Below the pieces are notes generated by a model, which made no database searches, had not been told where the DNA came from, and worked only from the letters and a program-made list of their open reading frames with translations. A DNA stretch of 64,000 nucleotides from Actinomadura coerulea (GTDB taxonomy: Bacteria; Actinomycetota; Actinomycetes; Streptosporangiales; Streptosporangiaceae): assembly GCF_014208105.1 (NCBI RefSeq), contig NZ_JACHMQ010000001.1, positions 868,001 through 932,000 on the forward strand, in the 5' to 3' direction. The translations under genes were made by a program, and so were the position numbers. Shown in pieces: positions 1 through 8,597 of the stretch. Each line of letters begins with the position of its first letter. Positions within the stretch are counted from its first letter, which is position 1.

Positions 1-311
1 CCCATGACGTCGGTCATGGCCTCGCGGAAGCCGACGACGGTGAACCGCATGTCGGCGCTCTTGCCGGTCCTGCCCTCGGGGACGGCCTCGCCCTCCCGCG
101 CCTTCTCGGCCGGGATCTTGTAGTCGGGGAGCGAGGTGTCCTGCCCGGAGCCGGAGCAGCCCGCGGCCGTGAGGGCCGCGGCGAGGGCGAGCGCGGCGCC
201 CGCGAGGGCGGTGCCCGCGAGGGCGGTGCCCGCACGGGCGGTGCCCGCACGGGCGGTGCCCGCGCGGTGCCGGGTGCGCGGGCCGGGGGTGCGCGTGTCA
301 GCGTGGCGCAT
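1..311 (-). CDS. Secreted lipoprotein, C-terminus beyond window edge
   Basis: Partial gene: 103 residues are visible and the rest lies left of position 1. Reading leftwards from ATG 309-311, an Arg-rich N-terminus (MRHADTRTPGPRTRHR) is followed by an Ala/Gly/Thr/Leu stretch and a lipobox (TAAGC, Cys52), so the product should be an exported lipid-anchored protein. After a Gly/Ser linker the mature part opens with K-I-P-A-E-K and, from residue 88, a strand-like segment (MRFTVVGFREAM) that resembles the start of the immunoglobulin-like DUF4352 domain; that assignment is a guess from a short segment. Oddly, the signal-peptide region is built from four 15-bp direct repeats, each coding for an A-G-T-A-(R/L) unit. 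The function is unknown. Confidence 0.7.
   Translation of the reverse strand, partial: MRHADTRTPGPRTRHRAGTARAGTARAGTALAGTALAGAALALAAALTAAGCSGSGQDTSLPDYKIPAEKAREGEAVPEGRTGKSADMRFTVVGFREAMTDVM
204..263. repeat. Four tandem 15-bp repeats inside the lipoprotein signal peptide
   Basis: Four contiguous 15-bp units (204-218, 219-233, 234-248, 249-263) read GAGGGCGGTGCCCGC twice and ACGGGCGGTGCCCGC twice on the + strand. The array is in frame with the leftward lipoprotein and encodes repeated A-G-T-A-(R/L) residues between the positive N-terminus and the lipobox. Because the unit is a multiple of three, copy-number changes would lengthen or shorten the signal sequence without a frameshift. Confidence 0.9.
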
Positions 312-568
312 GCTCGGACGGTACGTCCGGCGCCCGGGGCGGGTGAACGGGCGGGATCGTTTCGCAACGCAACCGCAACCGGTGATGAACCTACGCCGGT
401 GTCGGGGCGGGGCGGCCGTCCCCGGACATGCGTTGACCCGGGGTCACCTTTGGGGCCGTACGAACCTTGCCCAGGCGCGTACGTTGTCTACTCGGTGACC
501 CCGGGCCGGTTGATCCACGCTACAGACCCGAGGGCGCCCATCGCAAAGAAAGCGCGGGTCACGCCGTG

Positions 569-1030
569 TCAGCGCCCTCCCGGCCGGCCGGGAGGGGCGT
601 CGCGCAGCATGCAGGTGAGGCGCGCGGTGCAGACCCGCCGGTCCTGGTCGTCGGTGATGACGATGTCGTAGGTGGCGAGGGTGCGGCCCCCGTGCGCGCG
701 GGTCGCCACGCCCGTGACGTACCCCTCGGTCGCGGACCGGTGGTGGGTGGCGTTGATCTCGATGCCGACGGCGATGCGGCCCGGGCCCGCGTGCAGGGCC
801 GAGCCGACCGAGCCGAGGGACTCGGCCAGCACGCAGGACGCGCCGCCGTGCAGCAGCCCGTACGGCTGGGTGTTGCCCTTGACCGGCATGCGCCCCACGA
901 CGCGCTCGGCCGAGGCCTCCAGGTACTCGACGCCCATGGTCTTCGCCAGGTCGCCGTGCGGGTCGAACTCCTCCCCCGCGAGGATCTTCGCGCCCAGGTC
1001 CTCCGGGCTCGCGCCGTCGGTGTCAGTCAC
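569..1030 (-). CDS. PaaI-type hotdog-fold acyl-CoA thioesterase
   Basis: 153 residues, the usual size of a single hotdog domain. The signature helix LLHGGASCVLAES (about residues 79-91) carries the HGG motif of the PaaI/YbdB family. It is followed by GIEINATHHRSATEGYVTGVA, where the N-x-x-H-H pattern is typical of the family. Members hydrolyse aryl- or acyl-CoA thioesters in the cytoplasm; the substrate here cannot be read from the sequence. The gene is divergent from polA with only 45 bp between the start codons, an arrangement also common in other actinomycetes. An ATG start at 1028-1030 is used. Confidence 0.85.
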   Translation of the reverse strand: MTDTDGASPEDLGAKILAGEEFDPHGDLAKTMGVEYLEASAERVVGRMPVKGNTQPYGLLHGGASCVLAESLGSVGSALHAGPGRIAVGIEINATHHRSATEGYVTGVATRAHGGRTLATYDIVITDDQDRRVCTARLTCMLRDAPPGRPGGR

Positions 1031-1063
1031 TTACGCCTCCACAAAACTGTCGTACGCGCAGAC

Positions 1064-1069
1064 TAGAGT
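1064..1069 (+). promoter_or_regulatory. polA -10 box (TAGAGT), apparently leaderless
   Basis: TAGAGT ends 6 nt before the polA GTG at 1076, which would put the transcription start at or next to the start codon. There is no purine-rich ribosome-binding site between them. The same TAnnnT-(6-7 nt)-start pattern recurs at several genes in this window. Confidence 0.5.
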
Positions 1070-1075
1070 CCTGGT

Positions 1076-3766
1076 GTGGCGACCTCACCGACGACCCCTG
1101 ACAAGCGCGACCGGCTTCTGCTGCTCGACGGCCACTCCCTGGCCTACCGGGCGTTCTTCGCATTGCCCGTGGAGAACTTCTCGACGACCGACGGGCAGCC
1201 GACCAACGCCGTGTACGGCTTCACCTCGATGCTCATCAACGTGCTGCGCGACGAGCAGCCGTCCCACATCGCGGTGGCGTTCGACCGCTCCGAGCCGACG
1301 TTCCGGCACGAGCAGTACGTGGAGTACAAGGCGGGCCGGCAGAAGACGCCCGACGAGTTCCGCAGCCAGGTCAGCCTGATCTTCGAGGTGCTGGACGCGC
1401 TGCGCATCCCGCGGATGTCGGTCGCCGGGTTCGAGGCCGACGACATCATCGCCACACTGTCCGTCCAGGCCACCCGCGCGGGGATGCAGACCCTCATCGT
1501 CACCGGCGACCGCGACGCGTTCCAGCTGGTCGACGACTCGGTGACGATCCTGTACCCGGTCCGCGGCGTGTCGGAGCTCGCCCGGATGGACCCGGCGGCC
1601 GTCGAGGCCAAGTACGGCGTCCCGCCCGAGCGGTACCGCGAGCTCGCAGCCCTCGTGGGGGAGAGCAGCGACAACCTGCCCGGCGTCCCCGGCGTCGGCC
1701 CGAAGACCGCCGCCAAGTGGCTCACCAAGTACGGCGACCTCGACACCCTCGTGAACCGGGTCGACGAGATCAAGGGCAAGGCCGGCGACAGCCTGCGCGA
1801 GCACCTGTCCGGCGTCCTGCGCAACCAGCAGATCAACAAGCTCGACTGCGAGGTCGGCCTGGAGCTGACGCCTCCGCAGCTGACGATGGGCCAGTGGGAC
1901 CGCGAGGAGATCCACACCCTGTTCGACTCGCTGCAGTTCCGCGTCCTGCGCGAACGGCTGTACTCCTCGATCTCGGCGGCCGAGCCCGAGGCCGAGGAGG
2001 GCTTCGACGTCGAGGTGGAGGCGCTCGAACCCGGCGCGCTCGGCGCCTGGCTCGACGCCAACACCGCCGAGCGGATCGGCGTCGCCGTCACCGGCACCTG
2101 GGGCCGCGGCACCGGTGAGATCACCGCGCTGGCGCTGGCGTCCGCCAAGGGCCCCGCCGTCCACCTCGACCCGGCCGGGCTGATCGAGGACGACGAGCGC
2201 GCCCTCGCCGCCTACCTCGCCGACCCCGCCCGCCCCAAGGCGATCCACGAGGCCAAGGGCCCGATGCTGGCGCTCGCCGCGCGCGGCATGCGGCTGGAGG
2301 GCGTCACCAGCGACACCGCGCTCGCCGCCTACCTCGCGCTCCCCGGACAGCGCACGTTCGACCTCGCCGACCTCGTCCTGCGCTACCTGCACCGCGAGCT
2401 GCGCAGCGAGACCGAGGACACCGGCCAGCTCACCCTGGACGGCTCCGGTGAGGAAGAGGCCGCCGAAGCCCTCGCCGTCCGCGCGCGCGCCGTCACCGAG
2501 CTCGCCGACGTCCTCGACAAGGACCTCGACAAGCGCGGCGCCACCCGCCTCCTGCACGAGGTCGAGCTGCCCCTGGTCGGCGTCCTCGCCGCCATGGAGC
2601 GCGCCGGCATCGCCGTCGACGCCGACCACCTGGCCGGCCTGTCGGCTTCCCTGGGCGGCCAGGTCAAGGAGCAGGAGCAGCTGGCCCACGCCGCCGTCGG
2701 ACGCGAGTTCAACCTCGGCTCGCCCAAGCAGGTCCAGCAGGTCCTGTTCGACGAGCTGAACCTGCCCAAGACCAAGCGCACCAAGACCGGCTACACCACC
2801 GACTCCGAAGCCCTCACGACCCTCCTGGAGAAGGACGGCCACCCCGTCCTGGAGCACATCCTGCGGTGGCGGGAGGTCGCCAAGCTCAAGAGCATCGTCG
2901 ACTCCCTGATCCCCATGGCCGACGACGCCGGCCGCATCCACACCACGTTCAACCAGATGATCGCCGCCACCGGCCGGCTCTCCTCCACCGACCCCAACCT
3001 GCAGAACATCCCCATCCGCACCGCCGAAGGCCGCCAGATCCGCGAGGCGTTCGTCGTCGGCGACGGTTACGAGTCCCTCCTCACCGCCGACTACTCCCAG
3101 ATCGAACTGCGCATCATGGCGCACCTGTCGGAGGACGAGGCGCTGCTGGAGGCCTTCGGCACCGGCGCCGACTTCCACACCATCACCGCCTCCCGCGTCT
3201 TCGGCCTCCCGCCCGAGCAGATCGACTCCGAACTGCGCGCGCGCATCAAGGCCATGAACTACGGCCTCGCCTACGGCCTGTCCGCCTACGGCCTCTCCCA
3301 GCAGCTGCGGATCTCCCCCGACGAGGCGCGCGGCCTCATGGAGGAGTACTTCGAGCAGTTCGGCGGCGTCCGCGACTACCTGCGCGACATCGTCGCCAAG
3401 GCCCGCCAGGAGGGCTACACCGAGACCATCCTCGGCCGCCGCCGCTACCTGCCCGACCTCAACTCCGACAACCGCCAGCGCCGCGAGATGGCCGAACGCA
3501 TGGCCCTCAACGCCCCCATCCAGGGTTCGGCCGCCGACATCGTCAAGGTCGCCAGCCTCAACGTCGACCGCGCCCTCCGCGACGCCGGCCTCACCTCCCG
3601 GATACTCCTCCAGGTCCACGACGAACTCGTCTTCGAAGTCGCCCCCGGCGAACTCGACGACCTGAAAACCCTCGTCAGCACCCAGATGGCCGCCGCCTAC
3701 GAACTACGCGCCCCCCTCAGCGTCTCCATGGGCACCGGCCGCACCTGGCAGGACGCTGCTCATTGA
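1076..3766 (+). CDS. polA: DNA polymerase I
   Basis: 896 residues, full length for an actinobacterial Pol I that fills gaps in repair and removes RNA primers. Residues ~10-300 form the 5' nuclease (FDRSEPTFRHEQYVEYKAGR, EADDIIAT, TGDRDAFQLVDD near 143, helix-hairpin-helix GVPGVGPKTAAKWL). Residues ~320-500 occupy the 3'-5' exonuclease position, but the DxE metal motif is absent (AERIGVAVTGTWGRG), so proofreading is presumably lost, as in mycobacterial and Taq enzymes. The polymerase domain has motif A DYSQIELR (~672), motif B RIKAMNYGLAYG (~722) and motif C QVHDELVFE (~845). The GTG start is supported by the adjoining -10 box. Confidence 0.98.
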   Translation: MATSPTTPDKRDRLLLLDGHSLAYRAFFALPVENFSTTDGQPTNAVYGFTSMLINVLRDEQPSHIAVAFDRSEPTFRHEQYVEYKAGRQKTPDEFRSQVSLIFEVLDALRIPRMSVAGFEADDIIATLSVQATRAGMQTLIVTGDRDAFQLVDDSVTILYPVRGVSELARMDPAAVEAKYGVPPERYRELAALVGESSDNLPGVPGVGPKTAAKWLTKYGDLDTLVNRVDEIKGKAGDSLREHLSGVLRNQQINKLDCEVGLELTPPQLTMGQWDREEIHTLFDSLQFRVLRERLYSSISAAEPEAEEGFDVEVEALEPGALGAWLDANTAERIGVAVTGTWGRGTGEITALALASAKGPAVHLDPAGLIEDDERALAAYLADPARPKAIHEAKGPMLALAARGMRLEGVTSDTALAAYLALPGQRTFDLADLVLRYLHRELRSETEDTGQLTLDGSGEEEAAEALAVRARAVTELADVLDKDLDKRGATRLLHEVELPLVGVLAAMERAGIAVDADHLAGLSASLGGQVKEQEQLAHAAVGREFNLGSPKQVQQVLFDELNLPKTKRTKTGYTTDSEALTTLLEKDGHPVLEHILRWREVAKLKSIVDSLIPMADDAGRIHTTFNQMIAATGRLSSTDPNLQNIPIRTAEGRQIREAFVVGDGYESLLTADYSQIELRIMAHLSEDEALLEAFGTGADFHTITASRVFGLPPEQIDSELRARIKAMNYGLAYGLSAYGLSQQLRISPDEARGLMEEYFEQFGGVRDYLRDIVAKARQEGYTETILGRRRYLPDLNSDNRQRREMAERMALNAPIQGSAADIVKVASLNVDRALRDAGLTSRILLQVHDELVFEVAPGELDDLKTLVSTQMAAAYELRAPLSVSMGTGRTWQDAAH

Positions 3767-3898
3767 ATTGCGTTTTTCTCCTCCTTCGGGCCTGGCGGCC
3801 CTCCATCGTCGATAAACGCGGGCGATCGCTGGCATCGCTTCGACTCGCTGCGCGATCAGATTCTTGCTTCGCTTGAATCTGCCTTCGGACGCGATCGC
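3767..3898 (+). repeat. Dispersed structured element, copy A (inverted partner at 56028-56168)
   Basis: It starts directly after the polA stop codon. It shares long identical blocks with the reverse complement of 56028-56168: TCTCCTCCTTCGG, CCTCCATCGTCGA, CTCGCTGCGCGATCAG and the 20-mer CTGCCTTCGGACGCGATCGC. Two hairpins are visible: GGGCC-TGGC-GGCCC (3788-3801), and CAGATTC / GAATCTG (3857-3863 with 3875-3881). Two copies of the palindromic octamer GCGATCGC (3822-3829, 3891-3898) bracket the second half. Stem sequences differ between the copies but pairing is kept. It may be a non-coding RNA, a 3'-UTR structure or a REP/MITE-like DNA element; the sequence does not decide which. Confidence 0.75.
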
Positions 3899-3976
3899 GA
3901 GCCCCAGCTTGTCGCGGGGTGCTGCGGCGGCTGAGGTGGGCGCAGTAGTGGGTGCGAGGTCGTTTGCCGGGGTGGG

Positions 3977-5671
3977 TCAGCGGGCCACTGCTTGGCGGTA
4001 GGTGGCGTCGGTGGCCAGGAGGTCGCGGTGGGTGCCCTCCCTGGTGATGACGCCTTCGTCCAGGACCAGGACCTGGTCGGCGGCGTCCAGGAGGGCGGGG
4101 CTGCTGGTGATCAGCAGGGTGGTGCGGCCCCGGCGCAGGGCGGCGATGTTGCGCGCTATGAGCTGCTCGGTGACGGCGTCCACGGCGGTGGTGGGGTCGT
4201 GCAGCACCAGGACGGGGGCGTCGGCGGCCAGGGCGCGGGCGAGGGACAGGCGCTGGCGCTGCCCGCCGGAGAGGTTCGCGCCGCGGTCGCGGACGGGGTG
4301 GTCGAGGCCATCGCGGTGGAGGGCCACGACATCGGTCAGCAGGGAGGCCTCGACGGCCTCGGAGACCAGGCGGGCGGTGCCCGACGGGTCGATGTTCGAG
4401 CGGAGGGTCCCCGCGAAGATCTCCGCGTGGGACGGGTTCACCAGCAGGTGCTCGCGGAGCGCGCCGACCTCCAGGTGCGCCGTCTCACGCCCGCCGACCC
4501 GCACCGCCCCGTCGAACGCGCTCGGCGGGGCGTCGCCGGCCAGGACCGCCACCAGGTCGGCCACCGAGCGCTGCCCGTAGGCGGCGACGGCGACGAGCCG
4601 GCCGGCGGGTACGTGGAATTGCAGCTTCCGCAGGGAGCCGTACTGGACGCGGTCGACCTCCAGGCCGCCGTCCGCGGCGGGACGGTCAGAGCCCGGGACC
4701 GCCACCGGCGGCGCGGCCAGCACCAGGGCCATCCGCTCGGCGGACGCGCGAGCGACCATGACGTACTTCGGCATCTCCGAGAAGAGCTTGAGCGGCTCCA
4801 TGACGAACTGCGCCAGGCCGACGGCCATGACGAGTTCTCCGGTGGTGATCCGGCCTTGGAACGCGAGCCGGCCGGCCAGCAGCGTCACGGCGGTGGCGAG
4901 GAGCAGGTTGAGGGCGACCGCCGTGCCCGCGTAGGCGCCGTTCGCCCTGGCGACGGCGATCGCCTGGTCCCTCGCCTCCCCGCTGACCCCGCGGTAGGAC
5001 CGGAGCGCCGCGCGGTTGCCGCCGAAGCCGTGCAGCGGGCGCAGGCCGGCGATCAGGTCGGCGACCTTCGCGCCCGCCCGCGCCACCCGGGCCTGCTGCT
5101 CGCGGGTGCGGGAGCCGATGCGCCTGGACAGCACGCTCAGCACCGACAGGATCCCGACGGTCCCCACGATCACCAGCAGGCCGAGGCCGGCGCTGGCCGT
5201 GCCGAGCGCGACCGCCGCGACCAGCACCGCGACGAGGGAGCTGACCAGCAGCGGCACCACCTCGATGATGTCGGCGGTCTGGTCGGCGTCCTCGGTGGCG
5301 ATCGCCAGCACCTCGCCCGACTTGAGGTCGACGTCCCTGGCCACCGGCTGGAGCCCGCAGGCCGCGACCCGCACCCGCCACCGGTGCGCCTCGGTCGTGT
5401 TGGCCCTCTGCAGGACGCGCATCCCGAACCGCCACGAGAACGACACGGTCGTGATGATCGCGGCGAGCGCGGCGAAGGACAGGCCGAGCGCGCCGAGGCT
5501 CCGGTCCCGGAGCGCGTGGTCGACGATCAGGCCGAGCGCGATGGGGAAGGCGGTCTCGCCCGCCTGGTACATGCCCATGAGGACGGTGCCCCCGGCCATG
5601 GCGCGGGCGTTGCGGCGCAGCGCGGACCGGAGGATCCCGGCCCCCGTGCGGGGCCCGTCCGGGGTCGTCAT
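3977..5671 (-). CDS. ABC exporter-fold half-transporter with degenerate nucleotide site
   Basis: 564 residues: an N-terminal six-helix transmembrane domain (~20-300) and a C-terminal ATPase domain. The ATPase is asymmetric. The Walker A position reads AYGQRSVAD (~361) with no GK(S/T). The Walker B is VLVLHDPT (~486) instead of LLLDEPT, and the H-loop His is Ser (ITSSPALL, ~518). The signature LSGGQRQR (~466) is intact. The upstream gene has the mirror-image defects, so the two should form a heterodimer with one working ATP site. It is the last gene of the leftward unit after the siderophore-binding lipoprotein, 7 bp from its partner. It probably moves a siderophore or an iron-linked compound; direction (export, or IrtAB/YbtPQ-like import) is unknown. 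Confidence 0.88.
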   Translation of the reverse strand: MTTPDGPRTGAGILRSALRRNARAMAGGTVLMGMYQAGETAFPIALGLIVDHALRDRSLGALGLSFAALAAIITTVSFSWRFGMRVLQRANTTEAHRWRVRVAACGLQPVARDVDLKSGEVLAIATEDADQTADIIEVVPLLVSSLVAVLVAAVALGTASAGLGLLVIVGTVGILSVLSVLSRRIGSRTREQQARVARAGAKVADLIAGLRPLHGFGGNRAALRSYRGVSGEARDQAIAVARANGAYAGTAVALNLLLATAVTLLAGRLAFQGRITTGELVMAVGLAQFVMEPLKLFSEMPKYVMVARASAERMALVLAAPPVAVPGSDRPAADGGLEVDRVQYGSLRKLQFHVPAGRLVAVAAYGQRSVADLVAVLAGDAPPSAFDGAVRVGGRETAHLEVGALREHLLVNPSHAEIFAGTLRSNIDPSGTARLVSEAVEASLLTDVVALHRDGLDHPVRDRGANLSGGQRQRLSLARALAADAPVLVLHDPTTAVDAVTEQLIARNIAALRRGRTTLLITSSPALLDAADQVLVLDEGVITREGTHRDLLATDATYRQAVAR

Positions 5672-5678
5672 CGTGAGC

Positions 5679-7460
5679 TCAGCCTCCCGCCCGCCAGGCC
5701 CGCCACAGCCGCGCGTACCCGCCGCCCCGGGCCACCAGTTCCTCGTGCGTGCCCTGCTCCACGACGCGGCCGCCGTCCAGCACGGCGATCCGGTCGGCCA
5801 TCCGCGCCTGGGTCAGCCGGTGCGCCACGAGCAGCGTCGTGCGGCCCCGGCATGCGGCGAGCACGGCCCGCTCCAGCTCGGCGGCCCCCTGGCTGCCCGC
5901 CTCCGCGGTCGACTCGTCCAGCACCACGACCGGGGATCTGCTCAGGACCAGCCGGGCCAGGGCCACCTGGGTGACCCGGGTGGCGTCGAGGCGCTCGCCG
6001 CCCTCGCCGACCAGGGTGTCCAGCCCGCCGGGCAGCGCGTCCACCCATCCGTCCGCGCCGACCGTGCGGAGCGCGTCCACCAGTTCGGCGTCCGTCGCCT
6101 CCGGCGCGGCCAGCCGCAGGTCGGCGCGGAGCGGGCCGGAGAAGACGTGCGTCTCCTGCGTCAGGATGCTCACCAGTGCGCGCGCTCCGGCCTCGTCCAG
6201 GCCGGCGAGGTCCGTCCGCCCGATGCGCACCGATCCGGCCTGCGGGGTCCCGATGCCCGCGACGAGCGCGGCCAGGGTCGACTTTCCCGCGCCGGTCGCG
6301 CCCACCAGCGCGAGCGAGCCGCCCGCGGGGATCGCCAGGTCGACGTCCCGCAGGACCGGCTCGCCGGTTCCGGGATAGGCGAACGTCAGCCCCTCGACCA
6401 CCACCGGGTAGGCGGCGGCGTCAGCCGGCTCGGCGGAGCCCACCAGCCGCCCGTCCCCGGCCTCCCCGAGCACCCCGACCAGCCGGGTCAGGCTCGCGCC
6501 CGACTTCTGGGCCTCGTCGAAGGTGAACAGGATGGCGCCCAGGGGGTTGAACAGGCGGTGGAACAGCAGGGGGGCCGCCGCCACCTCGCCCAGGCCGGCG
6601 GCGCCGGCCTCCAGCAGGGCGTACCCCACCGCGAGGATCAGGACCAGCCCGATGAACTCGGCGCGGTTCTCCCTGCCGACGAACCGGCCGAAGAGGCGGA
6701 ACACCTCGATGCCGATCTCGCGCACCCGCCACGACTCGCGGGCGACCTTCGCCTGGAAGGCGTTCTCCAGGCGGTACGCCCGGACTGTGCCGATCCCGTC
6801 CAGGCCGCTGATCAGCTCCTGCGCCCGGTCGGCCTGGGCCGCCCGCTGCCTCGTGTAGAGCGGGGCCGACCTCGGCAGGTACCAGCGCAGCGCCAGCGCG
6901 TACGCGGGCAGCGCGCCGAGGCCCGCCAGGCCGAGCCGCCAGTCGAGGCCGAACATCCCCGCGGTGGCGATGGCGACCAGCACCCCCGCCGAGAAGACCG
7001 TGGGGACGGCCGTGCGGATGCCCTTCGACAGGACGGCGACGTCGTCGCCGACCCGGGAGAGCACGTCGCCCCGACCGGCCTGCTCGATCCGCGCGCTCGG
7101 CATGGCGAGCACCGCCCGGACGGCGCCCTCCCGCAGCCGCGCGAGCAGGTCCGCGCCGAGCCGTCCGATCAGGTGCGTCGACGCCGCGGAGGCCGCCGCG
7201 GCGAGCGGTGCGCCGACCGCCATCAGCACCCCGATGGTGATCAGGGTGGATTCCGATCCGCCGCCGGCGGCCTCGTCGACCACCCGGCCGAGCAGGAGCA
7301 CGGGCAGCACCTGCAGCGCCGCGCCGGCCACCGTGGTGAGGACGGCCGCGGCCGTCATCCACGGCGCCTCGCGGCAGCGCGCCGCGACCCATCGGGTGGC
7401 CTCGCGCCCGGTCGCCGTGCGCAGGGCGGCCGGGTCGGGGCGGGTGCCCGTGGCGGTCAC
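5679..7460 (-). CDS. ABC exporter-fold half-transporter, partner with active Walker motifs
   Basis: 593 residues with an N-terminal membrane domain (~35-320) and a C-terminal ATPase. Walker A GATGAGKST (~386), Walker B VVVLDEST with catalytic Glu (~509) and the H-loop VAHRLTQA (~545) are all present. The signature is lost: the LSGGQ position reads LDATRVTQ (~490). Combined with the intact signature of the neighbouring half-transporter, these Walker motifs would make the one catalytic site of the heterodimer. It starts 4 bp after the stop of the siderophore-binding lipoprotein and is surely cotranscribed with it. Substrate and direction cannot be read from the sequence, but iron or siderophore traffic is the natural inference. 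Confidence 0.88.
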   Translation of the reverse strand: MTATGTRPDPAALRTATGREATRWVAARCREAPWMTAAAVLTTVAGAALQVLPVLLLGRVVDEAAGGGSESTLITIGVLMAVGAPLAAAASAASTHLIGRLGADLLARLREGAVRAVLAMPSARIEQAGRGDVLSRVGDDVAVLSKGIRTAVPTVFSAGVLVAIATAGMFGLDWRLGLAGLGALPAYALALRWYLPRSAPLYTRQRAAQADRAQELISGLDGIGTVRAYRLENAFQAKVARESWRVREIGIEVFRLFGRFVGRENRAEFIGLVLILAVGYALLEAGAAGLGEVAAAPLLFHRLFNPLGAILFTFDEAQKSGASLTRLVGVLGEAGDGRLVGSAEPADAAAYPVVVEGLTFAYPGTGEPVLRDVDLAIPAGGSLALVGATGAGKSTLAALVAGIGTPQAGSVRIGRTDLAGLDEAGARALVSILTQETHVFSGPLRADLRLAAPEATDAELVDALRTVGADGWVDALPGGLDTLVGEGGERLDATRVTQVALARLVLSRSPVVVLDESTAEAGSQGAAELERAVLAACRGRTTLLVAHRLTQARMADRIAVLDGGRVVEQGTHEELVARGGGYARLWRAWRAGG

Positions 7461-7464
7461 GCGG

Positions 7465-8511
7465 TCAGCCGGCCGACTCGACGATCGCGTCGATCGCGTA
7501 CGGCAGGGACGGCAGGGTGCTCTGGGAGAGGGCGGCGCCGACCGCGGGTCCCTCGCTGTCCAGCAGGTAGGAGACCTTCCCGCCCTTGACGGCGGAGAGG
7601 TTGGCGAACAGCTCGAACTTCTTCAGCGCCTCCTGGTCGGCCCTGTCGTTGATGACGAAGATCCGGTCGACGTCGACGAGGTCGACGCGCTCGGGGGACA
7701 GCACGGTGAAGAACTTGCCGTCCGCGATCTTGTCGATCTCGGTGGCGCCCTTGAATCCGATGCCGGACACCAGCTGCCCGCGCACGTCGGTGGTGGTGAA
7801 GGGGGCGACCGAGTTCTTGTACCAGGACAGCACGACGGCGGTCTGGCTCCCGAACCCCGGGTTCGCCTTGCGGGCGGCGTCGAGCTTGGCCTGGATGCCG
7901 GCGACCTTCGTCCTGCCCTCGGCCTCCCTGCCGAGGGCCTTGGCGATGTGCACCGCGTTGTCCTGCCACGGCGCGCTGAACGGCTCCTTCTCGGCCTTGG
8001 TCCGGCCCACCGTCGGGGCGATCTTGGAGAGCTTGTCGTAGGCGGCCCTGTCGATCTCGGAGTAGACCGCGATGATCAGGTCCGGCCGCAGGGCGGCGAT
8101 CTTCTCGAAGTTCGGTCCGGAGTCGCCGTTGTTCATGACGACCTCGGGGCGGGCGCCGCCCCACTTGTCCTTCACCCAGGGCCACTGGGTGTTGATGTCG
8201 GGGGACCGGCCCGGCGGGTTGGGGTACTGGTCGACCATGCCGACCGGCCTGACACCGAACTCCAGGATGGTCTGGTCGTCGGTGTAGCCGACGGAGACGA
8301 CCCGCCGCGGGGCCTTGGTGATCTCCGTGGAGCCGAAGGCGTGCTCCACGGTGACCGGGAACACGCCGCCCGCGGCGGCCTGGGCGTCCCCGCCAGGCTC
8401 GGCCGAGTCGGAACCGCATCCGGCGAGCAGGCCGGCGCCGAGGACCGCGGCGCACAGCGCCGCCGCCAGCCGCCGCCGGGAACTCGTGAACGTCGTTCGA
8501 TGGGGGGTCAT
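7465..8511 (-). CDS. Fe(III)-siderophore-binding lipoprotein
   Basis: 348 residues. A signal peptide ends in the lipobox LLAGC (Cys near 32). The mature part follows the FepB/FhuD class: VTVEHAFGSTEITKAPRRVV, then YTDDQTILEFGVRPVGMVDQ, and PDLIIAVYSEID in the linker region. It captures a ferric siderophore outside the membrane for the FecCD-type permeases encoded to the right. An IdeR box at 8579-8597 lies ~68 bp upstream, so this gene and the two ABC half-transporters downstream are probably one iron-repressed unit. A plausible ribosome-binding site (GCGAGGA) precedes the ATG. The siderophore class is not evident. Confidence 0.92.
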   Translation of the reverse strand: MTPHRTTFTSSRRRLAAALCAAVLGAGLLAGCGSDSAEPGGDAQAAAGGVFPVTVEHAFGSTEITKAPRRVVSVGYTDDQTILEFGVRPVGMVDQYPNPPGRSPDINTQWPWVKDKWGGARPEVVMNNGDSGPNFEKIAALRPDLIIAVYSEIDRAAYDKLSKIAPTVGRTKAEKEPFSAPWQDNAVHIAKALGREAEGRTKVAGIQAKLDAARKANPGFGSQTAVVLSWYKNSVAPFTTTDVRGQLVSGIGFKGATEIDKIADGKFFTVLSPERVDLVDVDRIFVINDRADQEALKKFELFANLSAVKGGKVSYLLDSEGPAVGAALSQSTLPSLPYAIDAIVESAG

Positions 8512-8578
8512 GCGAAATCCTCGCTTGTGCGCTTTCCGGCACGACCTGGTGCGGGGGGCCGGTCGTGACGTGGGTAGG

Positions 8579-8597
8579 TAAGGAAAGGCTAACCTAA
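8579..8597 (-). promoter_or_regulatory. IdeR/DmdR1 iron box upstream of the binding-protein unit
   Basis: TAAGGAAAGGCTAACCTAA matches the 19-bp IdeR/DtxR consensus TTAGGTTAGGCTAACCTAA at 16 positions, including an intact right half-site. It lies between the 3' end of the FecE-type gene and the start of the binding lipoprotein. This is the expected place for an operator giving the second half of the locus its own iron-repressed promoter. Confidence 0.8.

Noticed and set aside
3822..3898. GCGATCGC octamers as cyanobacterial HIP1 sites
   Set aside because: HIP1 abundance is a cyanobacterial property. Here the octamers belong to one conserved element and are not scattered through the window.
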